From Azolla pinnata (lineage: Eukaryota; Streptophyta; Polypodiopsida; Salviniales; Salviniaceae): 27,523 nucleotides of DNA. Positions within the stretch are counted from its first letter, which is position 1; the number at the start of each line of letters is the position of its first letter. The stretch covers positions 1 through 27,523 of the forward strand of contig JBBBWG010002227.1 of NCBI GenBank assembly GCA_037176905.1, written 5' to 3'. Below the pieces are notes generated by a model. It was given only the letters and a program-made list of their open reading frames with translations. It did no database searches and had not been told where the DNA came from. A program made the translations under genes and the position numbers. Positions 20,601 through 27,523 of this stretch are shown piece by piece.

Positions 20601-22557
20601 TTGCCGGATTTTCCATCAAATGGGTTGTTTACAGAAAGTAACTGTGTCCGTGTTCGAAATTGTGAGGGGCGATTTGCCCTCTTGATACGGGAGGTAAATA
20701 TTATTGTCAAGAAATATTGATTCACCATATTTCTTTTAAACAAGAAAGCATGTCATTTTTCTCTGTAGCCAATCAGGGAAGGAGATTTTATTATACAACC
20801 GAAGGTTGACTTTGATATAAGTGTCCGGACTGTAGCCGGTCTTCTCAATCTTGGGTAAGGGTTATTTTGGGCTCAGTGAATGCTCTTTATTTGCTTTTAT
20901 CCTAAGACTGACATCTTGTTGTTAAGGTATTCTCTCTATGCTAATTGTTTTATTATTTTAAGATGTCTTTACTTTTACCATTATGAGTTCTCAAAATAAT
21001 TGTAACCCGTTCTTCAATTCACAATGAATAGGATCAAGCAGTCTTGCTTATTTCATCATAAAAAATGTTAATTTTTTAGAGTACGGGCAGTACGGATTTT
21101 AGGAATTGATCCATCCCTTTAGGTGCAAGGAACTGTTCGATTTTTATGCAATTACATTTTGATTTCATATTGCAAGTACACATACGAAAGGTGCAAAGAT
21201 AGGTTTAAAATTTCGTTGCATAGACTTTGATATATCATTGGATTGGATTTGCCTCAAGGCCCACTAACTGTGTAGAAAGAATCAAACACTTGAAAATCAC
21301 GATCCTACGGAAGAGGAAACCAACTGTTCGATTTTTATGCAATTACATTTTGATTTCATATTGCAAGTACACATACGAAAGGTGCAAAGATAGGTTTAAA
21401 ATTTCGTTGCATAGACTTTGATATATCATTGGATTGGATTTGCCTCAAGGCCCACTAACTGTGTAGAAAGAATCAAACACTTGAAAATCACGATCCTACG
21501 GAAGAGGAAACCAACTGGTCTTGTGATAAAAAGTTTTGATCATTATTTTCAGCTATCAAGCCATGGCATACCTTGAGGCAACTGCAACAATCTATCACGA
21601 TGAGCAGGTTGCAAAGAAATGCTTCTTTGGTGGGGCAAATAGTTTAGAGCTTGCTCATTAACTTATTTCTGCTGTTTTATTTCAGCTACTCATTGAAGTG
21701 GATTATCTCAAGAACATGGATGGGCCCTTCATACAAATAAAAGGGTCAAACAAGGAGAAAGTTGCTGCTGCAGGGTTGGCTCTTAACTTAGAAGGCACTT
21801 ACACAACCATGGTATTTTCTTCCTCAAATTTCAGGGCACCTTTGATAATGATAATATGCAGAATGTTGATTATAGACTTCTGCATGCTTTTGTATGAAAT
21901 AAAATTTTCAAGGATATGAGTAATAAGTAAATATATCCATTATTTTCAAGGAAATGTTATTCATAGAATTCTTCTCAATACCATCTTGTCATGTCTCTTG
22001 TTTCAGCCATACATTGAGATTGTTCTAGGAAAGAAATTCACAGATGCAGATTGTTTCTTGGGTCTTCATGATCCAGAGGCAGCTGAATTGCGCAAATGGG
22101 TTGATTTTATATATTCTCAGGTACATTCGACAACTATGGTCCATTGCAGTGAATAGCCCATAAACAAATAAATGAGAGCTCAGTTTCCCATCTTATTGGT
22201 TGTTTATACTGATGAGTAAGTGACATTCTATTTGAAGGCTGGGAGCAACACTGACTCTGATGATGTGGCGAGCCCCATGGTTCCAATGGAGTTTTTACTT
22301 GATGAGCTACAGACACGGGTGAAAAAGCTTGAAAGATGGAATAGATGGCACATTCTGAACAATGTATTTGCTTGTCTTTAGACAAAGTTTTCCTCCATGC
22401 TCACGTTCAGCTTGTTTAGAAGTCCACCAAGGTTGTTCTTGTATATGTTTTTATGCTCTGATACGTGGAACATGTATCCATGCAGGTGCTGTGGACTTTC
22501 TTCATGTCTGCATTTGTCGGATATGTACTGTATCAACGTAAACGGCATGCTGGGTGA
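11667..22557 (+). CDS. Tandem P-loop kinase/CYTH (triphosphate tunnel) protein, membrane-anchored
   Basis: Exons: 11667-11774, 12046-12158, 12317-12458, 12544-12642, 13702-13770, 13871-14008, 14367-14435, 14539-14591, 14781-14940, 16975-17139, 17227-17311, 17624-17875, 17946-18052, 18139-18181, 18297-18454, 18573-18683, 19307-19375, 19458-19601, 19910-19984, 20517-20693, 20769-20854, 21553-21607, 21686-21811, 22007-22120, 22238-22363, 22486-22557; 971 aa, all phases agree. Module 1: Walker A GGPCGSGKS (65-73), then a CYTH-like region (about 264-400). A Pro/Ser-rich linker with EPWTRSPRK follows. Module 2: Walker A GGPSGSGKT (535-543), then CYTH (about 721-906) with FIIQPKVDFD and VAGLLNLGYQA. 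The C terminus has a short coiled coil (LLDELQTRVKKLERW) and one hydrophobic helix (LWTFFMSAFVGYVLY) before a basic tail. It matches Arabidopsis At2g01460 in architecture; TTM1/TTM2 relatives have one module, hydrolyse pyrophosphate, and TTM1 sits in the mitochondrial outer membrane. The canonical CYTH ExExK is not evident. Substrate unknown. Confidence 0.92.
12643..13701. other. Intron 4 of the P-loop/CYTH gene
   Basis: A 1059-bp intron with no recognisable RNA, repeat array or transposon end. It separates the exons ending KSGV and starting VILDGTY. Confidence 0.7.
14611..14746. repeat. 46-bp tandem repeat in intron 8
   Basis: Three nearly identical units of 46 bp (for example GTGAATGTTCCAGTATGTAT starting 14641 and 14687, GTGCATGTTCCAGT at 14733) are separated by GCATGCATGCATCTATGTAT. 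The ATGC/GTAT stretches form short alternating purine-pyrimidine runs. The array fills most of the 189-bp intron between exons ending KRYE and starting SIEIY. Confidence 0.85.
16077..16490. repeat. Diverged 234-bp tandem duplication in intron 9
   Basis: Two units start with CTCAGTTTGA (16078 and 16310) and share in order GAGTACTGG, AACTGTAAAA/AACAGTAAAA, GGCTCTGCATTC-like, TTATCTAATGGTGTG/TTATGTAATGGTGTG, CTGCAAATACC and TTCTAGCTATGGT-like blocks. Identity is moderate with small indels, so the duplication is old. Confidence 0.65.
16535..16690. repeat. Diverged short duplication in intron 9
   Basis: The blocks GCATTGCAAGCTGATTTCCA and GCATTGCAGGTTGATTTGTA are about 99 bp apart. Each is followed by GTGTTCTATTGTTATT / GCGTTCAATTGTTATT. 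No open frame or terminal repeats were found. Confidence 0.5.
18684..19306. other. Intron 16 of the P-loop/CYTH gene
   Basis: A 623-bp AT-rich intron between the exons ending KDCGV and starting VIIEGVY. I see no RNA gene or mobile element. Confidence 0.7.
21131..21517. repeat. Exact 191-bp tandem duplication in intron 21
   Basis: The sequence from 21131 to 21321 (starting AACTGTTCGATTTTTATGCA) is repeated without a difference from 21322 to 21512, and a third copy begins with 5 bases before diverging. It lies inside intron 21 (20855-21552), 35 bp before the acceptor of the exon starting YQAMAYLEA. Complete identity points to a very recent event or an assembly duplication. Confidence 0.95.
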
Positions 22558-24307
22558 TACTTTTCTTCGATAGTTCTCCAATTTGTTCTCGACATTCCCT
22601 TATTTGTGAAAAGAAGTGTAAGTTCTCAGTGGCATTGTAGACATTTTATTTTGTATCTCCTGATTTGTCTCTATTCCTGAAGGTTAATTGTCAGGTATCA
22701 TTGTTACAAACCAAAAGCTCGAGATGTAGGACATGAGACACATTGAATCATTCGAAGAATCTTACCAGGTTATCCCTCTTCCTTACATGTTTGCTTTGTG
22801 TCGAGTCATCTAGTTGATGATAATGGTTTGGTCAACCTGCTTGTCTAATGATCTAGCAGATGATCGGCATTGCTGTGGGGGAAATGGAGCTAATGGCCAA
22901 TTGTACATAGGCGTGATCCTCATCACTGAAAGGAAAATCGTAAGGGCTTGAGGGCTTGTTGCTGGAATGTAAAACTGCACAATGATTCATCATGGTTATC
23001 AGAGCAGGGGCCACATCGATATGCATTTCCACAAAGGAATCGAACCATAGATGGAATGTATGATGATGGTGGTACTGGCTTGGAAATTCCAACTTGTTCA
23101 TTGATTGAATTATTTTATCCATTTCCCCTTAATAGCATGATTATCATAATGTAGCCCACAACACCATTGTAATGGAGGTAGTACTTGCATGACTCAGGCA
23201 GCAGGCAGACGAATCTTAGGCACTAAGCTTGAGCTCAGCTTGTCACTTGTATACTTGATGGTACTTCTCAAACCCCAAACCCGTAATCTATTTAAATGTA
23301 TAATATGTTTATTTTAGCGGCTACATCATTCTCTATCCGTTTGTGGTTTGGAACGAGCTTTGGAAATTGAGGAGAGCAATCCCAAGGCTAGGAAGGAGCA
23401 TTAGGTTTATCAGATCTCTTGCATTAAAATCATCTGCATAAGCTAATATGTAATTTGCATTACATCTTGGTTTTGACCACTCAATTGTTTCCCTGAGATA
23501 TAGGAATCCGTATTTTGTTTCTCAAGCTTGTTGAGGGAACTTTGACCTAGAACCCCTTGAGGTGATACCCTGGTTGCCGAGGGAGATATTAGGGTACGTA
23601 AGGATAGGTACTGCAAATGGCTAGCTCCAAGAATATTGCACCATCTAATCTTTACAAGCACTTGCTGATTGATGCGCATGGACGGGCAATAAACTAGCTT
23701 GAGCATAATCACGTAAGTATATCAGATTGATAAACGTTTTGACAAGCTCTGAAACCATGGAAATCTTCAAGAAAATCTACAAACACGCTAAATAGCTAAA
23801 ATGATGTTTATACATGACATGTTCTGAGGGGGCATGAAGTTTGAACCACCAGAAAACACTTAGAGATCTCTGGACGCACTCCAATGTAGATCTAGATAAA
23901 AACAGAAAGCCAGGATTTGCTCAGGCATTGGTGCGTTTGCTCAATGTGAGTGAGGAGGTCCTTTCACAAATAGAGTACAGATTCAAGCTGAGTTAGCATA
24001 CGATACGGTCAAAACCTTAAATGTCCAGCTATCGACTTACACCAAATTCCTTTTTGTGGTACAAATTTTGATACCAAATGTAGGGTCTTGGAATCCCTCC
24101 CTTCTATCTATATCATTCTTTCACCTGCCACAACTGAAGAAATGCTCTATTTGCAGTGCTGCTGCATTCAATCCTGTCTTAGGTGTCGGCTTTGTTCTTT
24201 TCGCTGGTCGCAACCCGACATCCGCAGAAACCCGACTAAAAGTCTGCACAAACAACAGCACCCATGTCTTGTTAGAGTTAACAGGCGAGAGAGACAATTT
24301 CTCAATT
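22558..24307. other. Convergent intergenic spacer
   Basis: The region between the stop codons of the rightward P-loop/CYTH gene and the leftward TRAIP-like gene should contain both 3' UTRs. Open frames here (22853-23122, 22948-23154, 23443-23712, 24056-24334) lack coding character. I see no RNA gene, transposon or conserved motif. Confidence 0.6.
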
Positions 24308-27300
24308 TCAAAGGGAAACTGTGATTTGAGATGAAGAACGGCTTTTAGTCAGGCATACTAGCATTGGTGCTGGTGGCCGTAATACTTTGACCTGCCCACC
24401 CCGCCCATTTGCTCCAAATGAAATGAATGCACCCTTTGATGTCCCTCCATCAGTTGGAGATTGTTTGCACCACTGACTAGTTTTGGATGCAAAAGATTCC
24501 ACTTGGCTTGTCACTGATAGCCATTTGAACACACAAAAAAAGGAGTTGAATACGATTAGATTTAAGCCCATATGGATCATACTGATTCATTGATTCATTG
24601 TAGCATAACACCATTACTTTACCCAAGCATGTTGTGCCGGCAGTAACCCTAACTTCTTTCTTTATGGTCAACGGAACGTGGCCCTTTTTGAGGCTATCTA
24701 CAACACTGTATTCCTTCCCATTGGTCGGCTTTTGGCATGTGTTTGCGATTTCCGATTCTAAACTTTGCTCGACATCTTTGACAATACTGCCAACTCCTGA
24801 TGCACGTGTCCTTTCTCCATCATAGGGTAAATCTTCTTCTAAGTTCTCATATTGCTTCTGCTCACCTTTCCCTGGTTCTTGGAAGGTGAACAGTTCCTGC
24901 TCTTCTCTGCTGCTCATAGTTGATTTGGAGGAGTTTTCCATGACTTGGGATTGTAGTGGTAACGGAGGTTCTGAACCATGGAGCCCCTCAAAAAGATTGT
25001 TTGTACCCAAATGCTTATCAGGTGATCCTATAGATTTAGTTTGAAAACTGGATGCTCTAAGCTTGCGCAAGTTATGATTCTCCTTGTCTTCCAAGATCCT
25101 TTCAAGCTCTTGCACTCTTGCCTGTAGAAGAGTTTCCGAGAAGAGTAGAAGTGTCATTTGAGTGTTCAAAACACAACCTTTAGCAATGTCATCAAATGAA
25201 CATAGTGTTAACCTTTAAAATTCTGATGCGCTCAACTGATCTCTCAGCCTTACGGGCAGCTTTAGTCTCACAAATACCGAGCTCGTTGCACTTTGCCATG
25301 AGATCTTTGTATGCTCTAATTTAGAAAGTACCAGCCGACATGAGCCAATGTATCTTAACAACCATATGGTTAATTATCAATGCCTACTAACCTATTACGG
25401 ATGATCAGAGATCTAGTAAGTGTCCCAATAATATCATCCTTATTTCCATGCCCAACGTGAGCCATCCTTGTGACCTCTTCTTCATTGATGTCCAAGTTTT
25501 GCACTCTGCATGGGCATCAGTAACATGAGAAACGGGATGGGCTACAAGAAAAATTTGATCTTATGAATGACTACCTACAGTTTAGCAGATGCAATTTCTT
25601 TCATTAAAGCGTTATTCTTGTCAGCCAGCTTTGACCTTTCCATTGTGCACGCTTTCAGTTCCTGCCAAGAACATGTTACAACTTCTGAATTTGGCAGAGT
25701 GATGGATATGAGTATCCAGTGGCCAATATAATGCCTCCAAAATGCCTTCAAAAGCTTCAAAAGTCAGCTCTGACCCAAAGAAAAGACATCTGAAATAGCT
25801 CAGTAAGCGGCCCCTGTCTGAAACAGTATAGAGCAAAAATCCACATGCAACTATGAAGCTCCTCTAAGAAGGAGAATTCAACCAAGCCTCTAGTGCAAAA
25901 TAATCTTCCAATCAGCCAGCTTGATCAACATTTTATGTCGATCTGGATGTGTTCACTCCCAAATTACTGAAAAATCCTTGCCTCTTAAGTGGTACCTGAC
26001 AGATTCTTGACAGGCTATCATTTAGTCTGATCTGCTCCTTCCGAGCTTCCCTTAGGGCGCACTCAGATTCAGCTGCAGAGACAGTGCAGATGGAAACCTA
26101 CAAGCAGAAGCACAAAACATGAAAGTGACAAGAAAGGATAGGTGTGACATTGCCTAAAGCATCTAACCCAAACAAACCCACCTTCTGATTTAAATCTTGT
26201 AGCTGACTCTGATAGGCATCCAATGCAGACTTTGCCACAGATAACTGGCCAGTAAGTTTCTGGATGGTATCCTGCCAAATACTGCATCACTGAATACATT
26301 GGCGTAGAGCTTAAACTAATGTTAAGAAATTAATTCTGTCTATATCAACATGGTTTCCCCACCCCGAATTGTCTGAATCCCACGAGTGCATGGGAATCTC
26401 CATCACAGCTCCCTTCTATAACTGCTGAATATGTGTAAACTGTAAACGAATACATACCTGAAGCATCATAACATCATCACATGCGTCGGCTGTATCAGAT
26501 GTTTTTACTTGGGTTGATTGTATGGCCTCTGAAGCCGATTGAAAATACAATCGGTGAACATCTTCTCCTGAACACTGCTGCTTACAGAGAGGACATGAAG
26601 CTTTACTTCCAGCAGGATGATATTCCAACCACTGTTGCAAACTGTAGATATTCAAAACAAACGTGAAAAGTGGAATGATATGCCTCTGACCTATTAATCC
26701 CAATGCCATATACAATACATTAGTTAATTAGTTCTTTATATCCTGAAATTTAAGACATAACAACTTTATCAAGAAACAGATAGGGTTTAGGGTTTAAGAC
26801 CACAACTTATCTTGTTAGACATCACCAAAACAGATTTGAGTTTTATTTCATGCTCATGCCCATTGACTAATACCTTCACAAGTTATGAGATTAGCAAGCA
26901 TAGTTAAAGATTGTGTCTCTTTTAATAGTCCAAATTACTATACATGAGAACATCTATAGAATCATAAAGTTCATTCAGTTCTGCTTTCTGTAGTCCTACA
27001 GGATCCTTGATGTCTATTCAGCATTTGGATGATATATCATCCAAATGCTGAATAGAGATCAAGGATCCTGTCAAATGCATAGAGCATTAACATACCGACA
27101 TTACATGCATGTATGTATGCATCCATGCACACATACATAGATTTGACACATTATACATACACATATACATACATTGCACACACAGATACATATATTCGCA
27201 CATCGTTTTCATCAAATACACACACATACATGATGCACTTGCATATGAATCTTTAAGTGACAGAACTGAAACAGCTAAATGGAAGTGCAGAGGCTCACCA

Positions 27301-27420
27301 GAGCTCGTGAAAGACATGGCCGCAGAGTGAGATGGACTGAAGGTCCTCTGATCCAGGCTTCGCTTCTTCGTAGCATATGGCGCAGATGATCTTAGGTTTG
27401 GGATTGCAACTCGGGGCCAT
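24308..27420 (-). CDS. TRAIP: TRAIP-like RING-H2 E3 ubiquitin ligase with coiled coil
   Basis: Exons in coding order: 27420-27299, 26641-26458, 26271-26182, 26097-25996, 25661-25579, 25505-25392, 25315-25213, 25121-24623, 24513-24308; phases agree and the product is 500 aa. An N-terminal RING-H2 has C13-x2-C16, C33-x-H35, H38-x2-C41 and C57-x2-C60; the codon of C41 is split by intron 1. The second zinc half reads CGHVFHELCLQQW, close to the TRAIP pattern. From about 103 to 275 the protein is helical with heptad-like leucines (TIQKLTGQLSVAKSAL, ERIRILKARVQELERILED). A polar linker follows, then a conserved-looking end with FISFGANGRGGQVKVLRPP. Animal TRAIP (about 470 aa) is a nuclear ligase that ubiquitinates the replisome at blocked forks and in mitosis; that role is inferred for the plant protein. 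RING and length fit well; orthology rests on layout and memory. Confidence 0.82.
26998..27071. repeat. 74-bp near-perfect palindrome in intron 1 of the TRAIP-like gene
   Basis: Two 37-bp arms (26998-27034 and 27035-27071) are reverse complements with a single mismatch and no spacer. The outer ends read ACAGGATCCTTGAT and ATCAAGGATCCTGT. The transcript would fold into a long hairpin. No clear target-site duplication flanks it. It may be a tiny foldback element or a palindromic duplication. Confidence 0.9.
27098..27240. repeat. CATA/CATG microsatellite in intron 1 of the TRAIP-like gene
   Basis: An imperfect ACAT/GTAT/CATG simple repeat runs between the palindrome and the first donor site. It is purely repetitive; the overlapping open frames (27087-27431, 27109-27330) are repeat artefacts beyond the real first exon. 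Confidence 0.7.
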
Positions 27421-27523
27421 ACGGACATCAATCAACCACAGGGGGGGGGAACAAACCCTCTATTTTCTTCTGTCACCTGTTGCGTTCGCTACCTTAAGCG
27501 CAGTCCAATCGCCATGGCAAACA

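Noticed and set aside
24056..24334. Plus-strand frames of 92 and 78 aa after the TRAIP-like gene
   Set aside because: They lie in the convergent spacer and overlap the last exon in antisense, with no domain or coding character.
26500..26640. Alternative acceptor of TRAIP-like exon 2 at TTGCAACAG
   Set aside because: That choice would remove the codon for C41, the RING zinc ligand, and shift the frame; the upstream ATCTACAG acceptor restores HELCLQQW.
27505..27523. GCCATGGCAAACA at the right edge, a possible start codon of a divergent gene
   Set aside because: Only ten bases of frame remain in the window; the start context is good but cannot be supported further.

Overview
This window is nuclear DNA of a flowering plant. 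The genes have many introns with GT..AG borders and T-rich tracts, the proteins are plant-type, AAACCCTAA (telo-box) motifs lie at two promoters, and there is no bacterial gene organisation. I cannot place the species. A run of exactly 100 N (10694-10793) is an assembly gap.

Four complete protein genes can be assembled exon by exon with intact reading frames. (1) 509-4936, minus strand: fibrillarin, the box C/D snoRNP 2'-O-methyltransferase, 310 aa in 6 exons. (2) 6841-9833, minus: a P-class pentatricopeptide-repeat (PPR) protein, 569 aa in 3 exons, with a mitochondrial-type N terminus. (3) 11667-22557, plus: a 971-aa protein in 26 exons with two consecutive uridine-kinase-like P-loop + CYTH (triphosphate tunnel) modules and a C-terminal membrane anchor, of the Arabidopsis At2g01460 type and related to TTM1/TTM2. 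(4) 24308-27420, minus: a TRAIP-like RING-H2 ubiquitin ligase, 500 aa in 9 exons. Genes 3 and 4 converge on a 1.75-kb spacer; genes 1 and 2 are tandem on the minus strand; genes 2 and 3 are divergent across a region containing the gap.

The most interesting element is inside fibrillarin intron 4. It holds four related sequences on the gene's own strand, two of which (1741-1825 and 1327-1398) have the full layout of box C/D snoRNAs: C box ATGATGA, D box CTGA and a closing terminal stem. All four keep an antisense element that, from memory, pairs with the AAGGGGAATCC stretch of 25S rRNA. The gene for the methyltransferase therefore appears to host a small, locally amplified family of the guides it works with. 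Arabidopsis fibrillarin genes are known to host a U60 snoRNA in an intron; a multi-copy array would be an extension of that theme.

Other structure: an internal duplication in gene 3 with matching exon lengths and phases; an exact 191-bp tandem duplication in one of its introns; a 74-bp almost perfect palindrome in intron 1 of the TRAIP-like gene; several degenerate intronic and intergenic tandem repeats; a G-box/ACGT-rich region and a long purine-rich GAA tract upstream of gene 3; and a short exon-like fragment just before the gap.
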